Below, one piece after another: positions 45,155 through 54,192 of a DNA stretch of 64,000 nucleotides. Made by a program: the position numbers and the translations under genes. This DNA comes from WHSM01 sp036375165 (lineage in GTDB: Bacteria > Actinomycetota > Actinomycetes > Mycobacteriales > Micromonosporaceae), in NCBI GenBank assembly GCA_036375165.1, contig DASUSI010000099.1, positions 1-64,000 on the forward strand. Direction: 5' to 3'. Every line of letters begins with the position of its first letter. Within the stretch, counting starts at the first letter, position 1. The notes beneath the pieces are model-generated. The model worked only from the letters and a program-made list of their open reading frames with translations, had not been told where the DNA came from and searched no databases.

Positions 45155-46597
45155 ATGTCGCGCATCAAGCAGTTCAAGCTGCCCGACCTCGGCGAGGGTC
45201 TCACCGAAGGGGAGATCCTACAGTGGCTGGTGAAGCCCGGGGACGAGGTGAAGCTGAACCAACCGATCGTGGAAGTGGAAACCGCCAAGGCCGCGGTGGA
45301 GATCCCCTCGCCGTATTCGGGGGTGGTCACCGAGCTGTTCCACGGCGAGGGTGACATGGTCGAGGTGGGTACGCCGATCATCGCGTACGACACCGAGCCC
45401 GGGGCCGGTCCGGCACCGTCCGGCGGTGGCGCTCCAGCCGCCGCCGGAAGCGCGCCCACCGCCGAGGTGGAGATCCCGCCCGCCGAGGGCGCGATCGAAC
45501 CCGGGATGATCGGCGGTCCCGCACCCGGGGGCCGTACCGCGGTCCTCGTCGGGTACGGGCCGCGCCAGGTGGCCGCCAAGCGGCGTGCCCGCAAGACCGA
45601 CGCACTCGCCAGGCCGGCCGGACCGGTGGGTGTCACAGCCCCCAGCGGCGCAGCCCCACCAGAGGTGCCGGCGGCCAGCCCGGCTCCGCCGCTGCCGCCT
45701 CCCGACGTGGTGGTGCTCGCCAAACCGCCGGTCCGCAAGCTGGCCAAGGAGTTGGGCGTGGACCTCCGGGCGGTCACGCCGACCGGGCCGAATGGTTCGA
45801 TAAGCCGGGACGACGTCCTGGCGGCGTCCAGCCAGGCACAGCGGGCCGCGGAACCGGTACCGGCAGTCGCCGCCGGGCCGGTGTTCGGTCCGGAGCGGGA
45901 GCAGCGGATCCCGATCAAGGGGGTGCGCAAGCTCACCGCCGAGAACACCGCGCGCAGCGCGTTCACCGCACCGCACGTCACCGAGTTCCTGACCATCGAC
46001 GCCACCCGTGGTATGCGGGCGCTGAAGCGGCTGAAGTCGATGCCCGGGTGGGAGGAACTGAAGATCTCGCCGCTGCTGCTCGCGGCCAAGGCGGTACTGC
46101 TCGCGATCCAGCGACACCCGATGATCAACTCCACTTGGGACGAGGGCCAAGGCGAGATCGTCGTCAAGGAGTACGTCAACCTCGGGATCGCGGCGGCCAC
46201 CCCACGTGGCCTGATCGTGCCGAACGTCAAGGATGCCGGCCGGTTGTCGCTGCGGGAGCTTGCCGAGGCCCTGAACGGCCTGGTGCGCACCGCGAAGGAG
46301 GGCAGGACCAGTCCGGCTGACATGCAGGGCGGCACGTTCACGATCACCAACGTGGGCGTGTTCGGCATCGACACCGGCACCCCGATCCTGCCGCCCGGCG
46401 AGGCCGCGATCCTCGCATTCGGGACAATCCGGGAGCAGCCCTGGGTGCATCGAGGCAAGGTGAAACCGCGCCAGGTGACCACCCTCGGGCTCTCGTTCGA
46501 TCATCGGATCGTGGATGGCGAACTGGGGTCGTTGTTCCTGGCGGACATCGGCAGGTTCCTGGAGGACCCGGAGGCCGCGCTCCTGGCGTGGGGCTGA
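45155..46597 (+). CDS. 2-oxoacid dehydrogenase E2 (dihydrolipoyl acyltransferase)
   Basis: A 480-residue E2. One lipoyl domain (about 1-80, lipoylated Lys in VETAKAAVEIPSPYSG), a Pro/Ala linker, a peripheral subunit-binding domain (VRKLAKELGVDLRAVTPTG) and the catalytic domain ending in LSFDHRIVDGELGSLFLADI with the His-Asp pair. It transfers the acyl group to CoA. E3 (lipoamide dehydrogenase) is not in the window. ATG 45155 has TAGGAGCCGC upstream, overlapping the E1beta stop. The operon ends in the terminator at 46618-46657. Confidence 0.94.
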   Translation: MSRIKQFKLPDLGEGLTEGEILQWLVKPGDEVKLNQPIVEVETAKAAVEIPSPYSGVVTELFHGEGDMVEVGTPIIAYDTEPGAGPAPSGGGAPAAAGSAPTAEVEIPPAEGAIEPGMIGGPAPGGRTAVLVGYGPRQVAAKRRARKTDALARPAGPVGVTAPSGAAPPEVPAASPAPPLPPPDVVVLAKPPVRKLAKELGVDLRAVTPTGPNGSISRDDVLAASSQAQRAAEPVPAVAAGPVFGPEREQRIPIKGVRKLTAENTARSAFTAPHVTEFLTIDATRGMRALKRLKSMPGWEELKISPLLLAAKAVLLAIQRHPMINSTWDEGQGEIVVKEYVNLGIAAATPRGLIVPNVKDAGRLSLRELAEALNGLVRTAKEGRTSPADMQGGTFTITNVGVFGIDTGTPILPPGEAAILAFGTIREQPWVHRGKVKPRQVTTLGLSFDHRIVDGELGSLFLADIGRFLEDPEAALLAWG

Positions 46598-46617
46598 CAG
46601 GCAACCAAGGGCACATA

Positions 46618-46657
46618 CGACGACGGCCCCGGCGCGGATGCGCCGGGGCCGTCGTCG
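46618..46657 (+). terminator. Strong hairpin terminator of the E1/E2 operon
   Basis: A perfect 18-base inverted repeat with a 4-base loop (GGAT) starts 20 bases after the E2 stop codon. No T-tract follows. It cleanly separates the operon from the small gene downstream. Confidence 0.9.
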
Positions 46658-46869
46658 GGTTCGCCGGGAGCGGACATCGCGCACGACCCAGGACCTCCGG
46701 AATTCAGTGGTTGAATCCGCGTGTCCTACGTCACTTCGCAAAAACCGGCGATCAGCCGAAGTATCGAAGGCTGGTGTGCCATCTCACCTAAGAATCGTTT
46801 GCCGATGGCGACGACTCCGAGATTCAATGGACCTGCCGGAAGAAAACGTGAAAGTCGAGGCGAACACGG

Positions 46870-47013
46870 ATGAGCAACCTGCTGACGAAGTACCGCAAGC
46901 ACCGCACCGCCGCGCGTCAGGCACGTGAGCTGCAGCGCGCGATCGACAACTCGCCCTCCCCCAGCGTCCGGGACGAGCTCCTGATCGCCGCCCAACGGGC
47001 CGCGCGCATCTGA
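46870..47013 (+). CDS. 47-residue basic helical protein
   Basis: A small gene: ATG 46870 with GAGG 9 bases upstream, ending at TGA 47011-47013. The product MSNLLTKYRKHRTAARQARE continues with LQRAIDNSPSPSVRDELLIA and AQRAARI. It is amphipathic and basic, with coding-like codon use, and a terminator follows 18 bases after. I believe similar short proteins occur in related actinomycetes, but its function is unknown. The basic helix could bind nucleic acid or membrane. Confidence 0.7.
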   Translation: MSNLLTKYRKHRTAARQARELQRAIDNSPSPSVRDELLIAAQRAARI

Positions 47014-47031
47014 TACGCGAGCTCCTCACCC

Positions 47032-47059
47032 GACGACCCGGTCTACAGACCGGGTCGTC
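47032..47059 (+). terminator. Hairpin terminator after the 47-residue gene
   Basis: GACGACCCGGTCT pairs perfectly with AGACCGGGTCGTC across a 2-base gap (in practice a 12-pair stem with a 4-base loop), followed by CTGTTTCC. Its position supports the small upstream gene as an independent unit. Confidence 0.82.
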
Positions 47060-47358
47060 CTGTTTCCGGCTTTCGGCTGGCTGGAGCGACCCGCACATCG
47101 GCGGCGGTGACACGCTGCGTGGTGAACGCTGGCGCGTCGGAACATTCGGCCTGCACACTGCCTCCTGACACCGGTTCGTGACGATCTGAGCGCTCACAGA
47201 CTGCGACCAGGTGTTGCGCCGTGAAACGCCCGGGTATGGGTCCCCTGGGAAACGATGAACGGGACAGCGGCCGGTACGGTGGTCACCTGCCGCTCGAATG
47301 TGGTCGCTGCTCTGGCCATCATCGTGGTTCGACGGCCGGTACCAGGCTAGGAGGCGCA

Positions 47359-49077
47359 ATGACGTCTGACGAGAGCTTCCCTAGGGGACGGCAGCCGGGC
47401 TCCCCGCAGGCCGAAGCATCGTCGGCTGACGACCAGACGCAGCAGCTCAACCACGACACCGGTGCGGGCGCGGATGCCGAGCCCGACTCAGAACCGACCG
47501 TCACGGTTGCCGCGGGGTCACAGCCTTCCTCCGAGCCGGAATGGCGGGAGCCAGAAACCGTTCGCCTCTCGACAGACGACGGCGAGCGGCTCTCTTCGGA
47601 CGCTACGGAAAAGATCCCGACCGAGTCGGTCACCCCGGAGCCCACACCGGCCGATTCGTCGGCCACCGAACCGTCCCTGCCCTCGGCCAGCTCGTCCGGA
47701 CCCCCGTCCGACCCTCCCCCGAAGACACCCGCGCCGGCATCGGAAACCCCGGGTACGGGCTCGGAGACTGAGGAACGGCGGGGCCCATTCCCGCCAGCGG
47801 GGCCGATCCCGCCACCTGCCACGCCGCCGCTCGGCTCACCACCGGCCCACTCACCGATGCCTCCGTGGGCGGCACAGCCCGCCAGCGGCACAGCTGCCCC
47901 GGCAGGGTCCGGTAGCCCGGCCACACCGAGCAGTCCCGGCACACCGAGCAGTCCTGGCGCACCAGGCACGCCCGCACCGGGTGCTCCACCGCAGTTCCCA
48001 CCAGCACGACCAGCACCACCGGCTCCCGCTCCCGGCTACCCCGCCGGATCCCAGCCCCAGCAACCGGGCCAACCGTGGGGCAGCCCGCCCCCGGCGTTTC
48101 CACCCCCAGCCCCGCACAGCCAGCAACCGGGATATCCGCCACAGCCCCAGGCCCCGTACCAGCGGTCTTTTTCGCCGCCCCCTGGCCAGCCCGGCTACGG
48201 GCAGCCACCTCAGTCCGCTCCCCCCGGAGACGAGACGACCTCGCTGATCTGGGGGCAGCCACAACCGCCACAGGCAAACCAACAGCCAGGAGCTCCGCAG
48301 CCCGCGGCCTCACCGGGCAGCGCCGGTCCCGGCAGTCCAGCCGCTCCTGGCAGCCCCGCAAGCACGGCGGCCGGCACACCGACCAGCGGTACACCCGCTT
48401 CCACGCCGACCAGTGGTGGTGTGGGTGCCGCCGAGACGACTGCGCCCATCCCGACGGAGGGCGACAAGCAGGGCTCCGAGGACCCGACGCGGCGGCTGGC
48501 CTTCGGCACGGCTCCCGGCGTGGAGCCGGCCGGTTGGACCCTCACCCAGGCTGGCTGGGGTGTCACCGCCGGCCAGCAGCCGGCACCAGGCCAAGCCCCG
48601 CCCGGCCAGCCACCGGCACAGCACGCACTGGGTCAGGTGCCGCCCGGCCAGCCAGTGTTCGGGCAGCAGCCGTTCCAGGGGTACGGCTACCAGCAGCCGC
48701 TGTCCGGTGCCGCCCCGGCGGGGCCCACGTTCCGGCCGCCCGGTGCGCCGGCACCCGCCGGGATGTTCCCCGCGAACTGGGGAAACAGAACCGGCCTGAT
48801 CCTGATCATCGTCGGCGTGGCATTGCTCCTCGTGCTCGCGGTAGGTGCCGCGCTGTACGCCATGGGTCGCGACAGTGGGTACGAGATCGGTGCCTGTGTC
48901 AAGAAGGGATCCAACGACAGCGTGCTCGAGGCCGACTGCGACGAGAAGGGCGCGTACCGGATCGTCAAGAAGGTGGACCGGGAGGACCAGTGCGGGAAAC
49001 CGGACGAGCCCACGATCACGCTGGAGTCGAGAGGCAAGAAAGAGGTCGTCTGCCTCGAAAAGGCCGCCAAGGGGTAG
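47359..49077 (+). CDS. Proline-rich single-pass membrane protein, LppU/SCO3897-like
   Basis: A 572-residue protein. ATG 47359 is preceded by TAGGAGGCGC. The first about 470 residues are a cytoplasmic low-complexity region very rich in Pro, Gly, Ser and Gln (PPGQPGYGQPPQSAPPGDE and many PGTPSSPG-like copies). A membrane helix follows (TGLILIIVGVALLLVLAVGA), and then a 60-residue extracellular domain with three to four cysteines (SGYEIGACVKKGSNDSVLEA, YRIVKKVDREDQCGKPD). The C-terminal domain resembles the LppU/SCO3897 family. The long disordered arm could serve as scaffold, as in other actinomycete surface proteins; function unknown. Confidence 0.75.
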   Translation: MTSDESFPRGRQPGSPQAEASSADDQTQQLNHDTGAGADAEPDSEPTVTVAAGSQPSSEPEWREPETVRLSTDDGERLSSDATEKIPTESVTPEPTPADSSATEPSLPSASSSGPPSDPPPKTPAPASETPGTGSETEERRGPFPPAGPIPPPATPPLGSPPAHSPMPPWAAQPASGTAAPAGSGSPATPSSPGTPSSPGAPGTPAPGAPPQFPPARPAPPAPAPGYPAGSQPQQPGQPWGSPPPAFPPPAPHSQQPGYPPQPQAPYQRSFSPPPGQPGYGQPPQSAPPGDETTSLIWGQPQPPQANQQPGAPQPAASPGSAGPGSPAAPGSPASTAAGTPTSGTPASTPTSGGVGAAETTAPIPTEGDKQGSEDPTRRLAFGTAPGVEPAGWTLTQAGWGVTAGQQPAPGQAPPGQPPAQHALGQVPPGQPVFGQQPFQGYGYQQPLSGAAPAGPTFRPPGAPAPAGMFPANWGNRTGLILIIVGVALLLVLAVGAALYAMGRDSGYEIGACVKKGSNDSVLEADCDEKGAYRIVKKVDREDQCGKPDEPTITLESRGKKEVVCLEKAAKG

Positions 49078-49113
49078 TAACAGGCCAGACCTGGAAGACC
49101 ACGTTCTGAGGAC

Positions 49114-51027
49114 ATGGTGGCTGTGACGGATACATATTCGCTGTCCGGTCCGCGGGTCCGCGCGGCGGCGCTGACCGGCCGAGGATGGCTCAACACCGGC
49201 GGCGAGGACCTTACCTTGGCCTCGTTGCGAGGGAAGATCGTCCTCCTCGACTTCTGGACCTTCTGCTGCATCAACTGTCTACATCTCATCGACGAGCTGC
49301 GGCCGATCGAGGAGAAGTACGCCGACGTGCTGGCCGTGATCGGGGTGCACTCCCCGAAGTTCGAACACGAACGCGACCCGCAGGCTCTGGCGGCTGCCGT
49401 GGAGCGGTACGGCGTGCGCCGTCCGGTCCTGGACGACCCGGACCTCACGACCTGGGACCAGTACGCGGCCCGCGCCTGGCCAACCCTCGCCGTGGTCGAT
49501 CCCGAGGGCTACCTGGTCGCCACCATGGCGGGGGAGGGTCATGCCGAGGGGCTCACCCGACTGATCGAGCGGCTGACCGACGAGCACGAGGCAAAGGGCA
49601 CCCTGCGCCGTGGCGACAGCCCGTACGTGCCGCCCGAGCCGGAGGACACGCCGCTGCGGTTCCCGGGCAAGGCCCTCCCACTTCCGGGTGGCACCTTGCT
49701 GGTGGCGGACACCGCACGGCACAGGCTGGTGGAACTGGCCGGAGACGGTGAGACGGTGCTGCGTCGGATCGGTACCGGATCGCGGGGGCGGTCCGACGGC
49801 AACCCAGAGTCGGCCCAGTTCAGCGAACCGCAGGGGATGTGCCTCCTGCCACCGCACGTCGCCGACCATGTCGGCTACCACGTGGTGGTGGCCGACACCA
49901 CCAATCACCTGCTGCGCGGCCTGCACCTCGCCACGGGCGAGGTGACCACGATCTCCGGCACCGGCCGGCAGTGGCGCTCCACCGTGGACTTCGTACCGCA
50001 TGACGCCCGGGCAGCCGACCTCTCGTCCCCCTGGGATGTCGCGTGGTACGCCCCGGCCGGGCAGTCACATACCGGCGAAGCCGTGGAGTTGGACCCCCCG
50101 GACGACCACCCCGACGCCGGACGGGTGATCGTGGCGATGGCCGGAATCCACCAGCTCTGGTGGTTCGACCCGCTGGCCCGTACCACCGGGGTGTACGCCG
50201 GCACCACAGTGGAAGGACTGCGCGACGGGCCGTTGCGGGAAACCTTCCTGGCGCAGCCGTCCGGCCTGGCGGTGGCCCCGGACGGCGATCGCCTGTGGTT
50301 CGTGGACTCCGAGACCTCTGCCCTGCGATACGTCGAGGGAGACATCGTCTACACGGCCGTCGGCACCGGACTGTTCGACTTCGGACACCGCGACGGTCCG
50401 GGTGATCAGGCACTGATGCAGCACCCGCTCGGTCTCGCCGTGCTGCCCGACGGTTCGGTGGCGGTCGCGGACACGTACAACGGGGCGCTACGCCGGTACG
50501 ATCCGGCCACCAGCGAGATGACCACGCTGGCACGCGAACTGGCCGAGCCCAGTGATGTGGTGCTGGTCAATCGTGAGCCAGTGGTGGTCGAGTCAGCCGC
50601 ACACCGGCTGGTGCGTCAGGTGGTCTCGGGCACGGGGCAGCGCCTCGGCGGGGAACGTCACCGGGTGGAACGACAACCGAGCGAGGTCACCCACGGTGAG
50701 ATGACCCTGGAGGTGGTGTTCGCCCCACCGCCCGGTCAGAAGCTGGACCGCACGTTCGGATCACCGGTCCGGTTGGAGGTGTCCGGGAGTCCTGCCGGAC
50801 TGATCCTGGACGGTGCCGGGACGGGCGACGAACTGACCCGGCGGCTGGTGATCGCGGACGGAATCCCGGACGGCGTACTGGAGGTGGTGGCACAGGTCGC
50901 CACCTGCGATGAGGACACCGACCACGGTGCGTGTCATCTGATCCGCCAGGACTGGGGGGTACCGGTGCAGATCACCCCGACCGGTCCCCGCCGGCTGGAA
51001 CTCACCCTGTACGGACCGCCGCGCTGA
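49114..51027 (+). CDS. Thioredoxin/NHL-repeat protein (NHLRC2-like)
   Basis: A 637-residue protein. The N-terminal thioredoxin fold (about 20-170) has FWTFCCINCLHL with the CxxC at C52-C55, preceded by a further Cys. The rest is a beta-propeller of NHL-like blades (ALPLPGGTLLVADTARHRLV, VVADTTNHLLRGLHLATGEV, GLAVLPDGSVAVADTYNGAL), then a C-terminal beta-domain. This two-domain order matches NHLRC2-type proteins of actinobacteria. No signal peptide is seen, so it probably acts in the cytosol on disulfides or binds partners. It overlaps the convergent DUF2071 gene by 26 bases. Confidence 0.88.
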   Translation: MVAVTDTYSLSGPRVRAAALTGRGWLNTGGEDLTLASLRGKIVLLDFWTFCCINCLHLIDELRPIEEKYADVLAVIGVHSPKFEHERDPQALAAAVERYGVRRPVLDDPDLTTWDQYAARAWPTLAVVDPEGYLVATMAGEGHAEGLTRLIERLTDEHEAKGTLRRGDSPYVPPEPEDTPLRFPGKALPLPGGTLLVADTARHRLVELAGDGETVLRRIGTGSRGRSDGNPESAQFSEPQGMCLLPPHVADHVGYHVVVADTTNHLLRGLHLATGEVTTISGTGRQWRSTVDFVPHDARAADLSSPWDVAWYAPAGQSHTGEAVELDPPDDHPDAGRVIVAMAGIHQLWWFDPLARTTGVYAGTTVEGLRDGPLRETFLAQPSGLAVAPDGDRLWFVDSETSALRYVEGDIVYTAVGTGLFDFGHRDGPGDQALMQHPLGLAVLPDGSVAVADTYNGALRRYDPATSEMTTLARELAEPSDVVLVNREPVVVESAAHRLVRQVVSGTGQRLGGERHRVERQPSEVTHGEMTLEVVFAPPPGQKLDRTFGSPVRLEVSGSPAGLILDGAGTGDELTRRLVIADGIPDGVLEVVAQVATCDEDTDHGACHLIRQDWGVPVQITPTGPRRLELTLYGPPR

Positions 51028-51730
51028 CGGGTGCCCCGAGCCGGGTGTACACGCCCGGTGAGTAGAGCACGCTGACCGGCGGCTCGTCCGCGACGCCGGG
51101 CAGGCCGGCGGCGCTGACCAGGACGTCGTCCCAGGCGAGGAGCCTGGCCTGGCGCAGCGGCCACGGGCGGTGCTCGTTGGGCAGGTACAGACCCCGCAGG
51201 TGCAGGCCCCACCGCGCGGTGAGGAAATGCTCCAGCCGGCCGGGTTCCGGGATCGGGTCCCCCACTTCGACGGTCATCCGGCTCAGCCGGTCCGTACCGC
51301 CGGGACGACAGGCGTACCTGCGCTGGTCACCGTCGGAGGTGGTGGACATGCGGGACCAGCGGTACGGCAGGCCGAGCGTCGTACGGGCGAACATCGACGG
51401 CAGGAGCCGTGGTGAGTCAAGGGACAGGAAGACCACGCCCCTGCGGCCGCTCGCGTCGACCGAGTACAGCCGGACGTTGATCTGCGGGAACGAGCCGAGG
51501 TACGGCACCGGAGGCGATCCGAACAGCCGGGTGCGTTCCATCCGCAACGCCACCACGCCGAGGTAGGTCACCCCGTCGAGCAGGTCCGGACGCAGGGTGG
51601 CCGGCATCAGGCTGGCCGCCACAGCGGGTTGCAACGGCCAGTGCAGGAGACTGACCCCCCGCCACCACTGGGCCATCACGGCACGCCGTACCGGTCGTGG
51701 CGCCACCGGGGTCACCGGCTCAACCGTCAT
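51002..51730 (-). CDS. DUF2071 (YqjF-like) protein
   Basis: A 242-residue cytoplasmic protein of the YqjF/DUF2071 family: AVMAQWWRGVSLLHWPLQPA, VAASLMPATLRPDLLDGVTY, PQINVRLYSVDASGRRGVVF and LPYRWSRMSTTSDGDQRRY. The family has an acetoacetate-decarboxylase-like barrel, but activity is unproven. ATG 51730 is preceded by AGGA; the longer frame to 51835 is poor. The last eight codons lie over the end of the NHL-protein gene on the other strand. Confidence 0.85.
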   Translation of the reverse strand: MTVEPVTPVAPRPVRRAVMAQWWRGVSLLHWPLQPAVAASLMPATLRPDLLDGVTYLGVVALRMERTRLFGSPPVPYLGSFPQINVRLYSVDASGRRGVVFLSLDSPRLLPSMFARTTLGLPYRWSRMSTTSDGDQRRYACRPGGTDRLSRMTVEVGDPIPEPGRLEHFLTARWGLHLRGLYLPNEHRPWPLRQARLLAWDDVLVSAAGLPGVADEPPVSVLYSPGVYTRLGAPVSAAVRTG

Positions 51731-51797
51731 ATCACCATCCTGACCGCCGTCCGTGGTTGATCCCGCCTCCTCCCACCTCCCACCTCCCACCAACGGT

Positions 51798-51849
51798 TTA
51801 TCGATTACTCGTTGGAAAACCGGTGTCGGTGGCAACGAGTAATCGATAA
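51798..51849 (-). terminator. AT-rich 17-base inverted repeat, probable terminator
   Basis: Arms 51798-51814 and 51833-51849 are perfectly complementary (TTATCGATTACTCGTTG and its complement) around an 18-base loop. It sits downstream of the DUF6458 gene on the minus strand. It is unusually AT-rich for the genome. Confidence 0.65.
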
Positions 51850-51938
51850 CTGGTGCTAGGCGGGGCAGGGCAGCAGCGCCGATTCACCGGCTGGGGGATC
51901 CGCACACCGTCGCACAGCGCTGCCGACGGGTCCAGCGG

Positions 51939-52160
51939 TCAAGCGCGTGGCTGCTGCTGCTTGTGGTGGTGGTGTTCGATCACCTCGGTGCGGCGACGCC
52001 GGGTCATCCAGAAGCTGATGGTGAGGACCATGCCGGTGAGTCCGCAAAGCATCAGGACCCACCCCACCACGTCGAGATCAAGCCAGCTGAGGTCCCGCTT
52101 CACACCGAAGGCGATGATCGCTCCGATGGCGATTAAGAAGATACTGCCGCCGATGCCCAT
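51939..52160 (-). CDS. DUF6458 family small membrane protein (copy 1)
   Basis: A 73-residue protein with two hydrophobic helices: GGSIFLIAIGAIIAFGVKRD, SWLDLDVVGWVLMLCGLTGM and VLTISFW, then a basic RRRR and His-rich tail (VIEHHHHKQQQ). This is DUF6458, a widespread actinobacterial inner-membrane protein of unknown role. ATG 52160 follows GGGAGGAG. It is a paralogue of the next gene (52288-52611). Confidence 0.87.
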   Translation of the reverse strand: MGIGGSIFLIAIGAIIAFGVKRDLSWLDLDVVGWVLMLCGLTGMVLTISFWMTRRRRTEVIEHHHHKQQQPRA

Positions 52161-52287
52161 GGGGGACTCCTCCCGACCTGATGATCGTAACTCCGAACCC
52201 CCCGGCCGGGTACGCCGTACGCAGCCGGCCCAGCGTGGCCGATTCCCGCCATACGCACCAGACGGTCAGACCTTCCGCGCGAAACGG

Positions 52288-52611
52288 TCAGCCGGGCGGC
52301 GGTGCGGGGCGCTCCTGGTACTCACGCCTGGTCGGCTGGGCGTCAGCCTGCCTGTCGGGCAGCGGCTCGGTGGGATGTACCCGCTGACTGTCCGGTGCGG
52401 CCCGCCCGTCGTAGTAGTGCCGCTCGTCCACCACGTTCGTGGTCCGCCGACGCCGGCTCCAGAAGTAGAGGGTCAGGATCAGCCCGGAGAAGCCGGCAAG
52501 GATCATCACCCAACCCACCACGGTGAGATTCAGCCAGCTGAGCTGGAAATCAACGCCAAATGCGATGATCGCCCCAAACGCGATCAGGAAAATACTGAAT
52601 CCGATACCCAT
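52288..52611 (-). CDS. DUF6458 family small membrane protein (copy 2)
   Basis: A 107-residue protein closely similar to the gene at 51939 over its first 58 residues: MGIGFSIFLIAFGAIIAFGV, FQLSWLNLTVVGWVMILAGF, SGLILTLYFW. A longer tail follows, charged and Pro/Gln-rich (QADAQPTRREYQERPAPPPG). The tail differs completely between the copies, so divergence is mainly C-terminal. No obvious SD precedes ATG 52611. It is divergent from the decarboxylase gene with 71 bases between. Confidence 0.85.
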   Translation of the reverse strand: MGIGFSIFLIAFGAIIAFGVDFQLSWLNLTVVGWVMILAGFSGLILTLYFWSRRRRTTNVVDERHYYDGRAAPDSQRVHPTEPLPDRQADAQPTRREYQERPAPPPG

Positions 52612-52682
52612 ACGTGCCGGGATACCCGGTTGTCGGTCACCTGACACGTGGCGGTGCCCCGCCAGGGTCCTAAGCTCGGGCG

Positions 52683-54182
52683 ATGAGCCGTCGCTCTGGT
52701 GACCGAACAGTCCTGCATCCGGCCCTCGACCCGGCGGGGCCGGAGATCCGCGACATGGCCGGGGCGGCCATGGACTGGATGGTCGACTATTTCGGGTCGG
52801 TCCGGGAGTTTCCGGTCGCACCCGCCACGTCGGCCGCCGAACTTCGGGCCAGGCTGACAGAGCCGCTACCTGCGGAGGGCCGTGACGTCGGGCAACTCCT
52901 CGACGTCTTCCGGGACGTGGTGGTGCCCGGTAGCCGCCACAACGGGCATCCACGGCAGTTCGGGTACGTGCAGGCGCCCGGCACCGCCGTGGCGGCGGTG
53001 GCAGACCTGCTGGCCTCGGCCTTGAACTCGAACCTCACCGCCTGGCGTTCCGCGCCGGCACCGGTTGAGCTGGAACGGGTCGCCGTGGACTGGGTACGGG
53101 AGGCGATCGGGCTTCCGCCCGGTGCCGATGGGCTGTTCCTGAGCGGTGGTTCGATGGCCACCTTCACGGCGCTGGCGGCCGCCCGGCACCGGCACTGCGG
53201 TGATGCGGTGGCGGCCGACGGCATGGCCGCGCATCCCGGACCGCTCCGGATCTACACCTCGACCCAGTCGCACCACTCGATCCACAAGGCCGCGGCGTTG
53301 CTTGGGATCGGGCGTCGCAACGTGCGCGAGGTGGGGGTCGACGAGCGGTTCCGGATGGACGTCGACCAGTTGGTACGCGCCATCGAGCAGGACCGGGCGG
53401 CCGGCGCGGATCCGTACTGCGTGGTGGCGACAGCGGGGACCGTGGTGACCGGCGCGGTGGACCCACTGGCCGAGATCGCCGAAGTGGCGCGGGAGTACGG
53501 GCTGTGGCTGCACGTCGACGCGTGCTACGGCGGGTTCGCTCGGCTCGCTCCGTCCGTCCGGGGCCTTTTCGACGGCCTGGAGCAGGCGGACTCGGTGGCG
53601 TTGGACCCCCACAAGTGGCTGTACCTGCCCGCGGACTGCGGTTGCCTGATCTATCGGGACCCGGCCGCGATCAGCGGGGCGTTCGCCCTGGACGCCGACT
53701 ACGCCCGGGTGATGCACGCCGACCCTGACGAGGCGTTCGCGTTCTGGGAGTACGGTCCGGAGCTTTCCCGACGGTTCCGCGCTCTCAAGGTGTGGATGAC
53801 GCTGGCGCATGTCGGAGCGAACGCGGTGGGCGAGGCGATCGAGTCCAATCTCGACTGCGCACGGTACGCCGCCGGACTGATCGCCGACAGCGCGGAGTTC
53901 GAACTGCTGGCTCCGATCGAGCTGTCCATCCTGTGCTTCCGCTACCTGCCGCCGTCGCTGCGGTCCGGCCGGGAGTTGACGGACGCCGAGGAGCGGGAAC
54001 TGGATCGGCTGAACCAGCAGATCATGCTCGGGGTACAGCGCGGCGGTGGTTCGTACCTGTCCAACGCGACGGTACGGGGCCGGTTCGCGTTGCGGGGCTG
54101 CGTACTGAACTACCGCACCACCCGCCACGACATGGAGGTCATGTTGCGGGACGTACGCCGCGCCGCCGACCTGTCGGCCTAG
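52683..54182 (+). CDS. Pyridoxal-dependent aromatic amino-acid decarboxylase
   Basis: A 499-residue group II PLP decarboxylase (aromatic-L-amino-acid/tyrosine decarboxylase type). The PLP lysine is K311 in LDPHKWLYLPAD. Other blocks: HPRQFGYVQAPGTAVAAVAD, LNSNLTAWRSAPAPVELERV, TSTQSHHSIHKAAALLGIG and WLHVDACYGGFARL. It would make an amine such as tyramine or tryptamine. It is not adjacent to the isonitrile-type cluster. The sixA gene follows after 10 bases, so they may be cotranscribed. Confidence 0.9.
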   Translation: MSRRSGDRTVLHPALDPAGPEIRDMAGAAMDWMVDYFGSVREFPVAPATSAAELRARLTEPLPAEGRDVGQLLDVFRDVVVPGSRHNGHPRQFGYVQAPGTAVAAVADLLASALNSNLTAWRSAPAPVELERVAVDWVREAIGLPPGADGLFLSGGSMATFTALAAARHRHCGDAVAADGMAAHPGPLRIYTSTQSHHSIHKAAALLGIGRRNVREVGVDERFRMDVDQLVRAIEQDRAAGADPYCVVATAGTVVTGAVDPLAEIAEVAREYGLWLHVDACYGGFARLAPSVRGLFDGLEQADSVALDPHKWLYLPADCGCLIYRDPAAISGAFALDADYARVMHADPDEAFAFWEYGPELSRRFRALKVWMTLAHVGANAVGEAIESNLDCARYAAGLIADSAEFELLAPIELSILCFRYLPPSLRSGRELTDAEERELDRLNQQIMLGVQRGGGSYLSNATVRGRFALRGCVLNYRTTRHDMEVMLRDVRRAADLSA

Positions 54183-54192
54183 TCTGTGCCTG

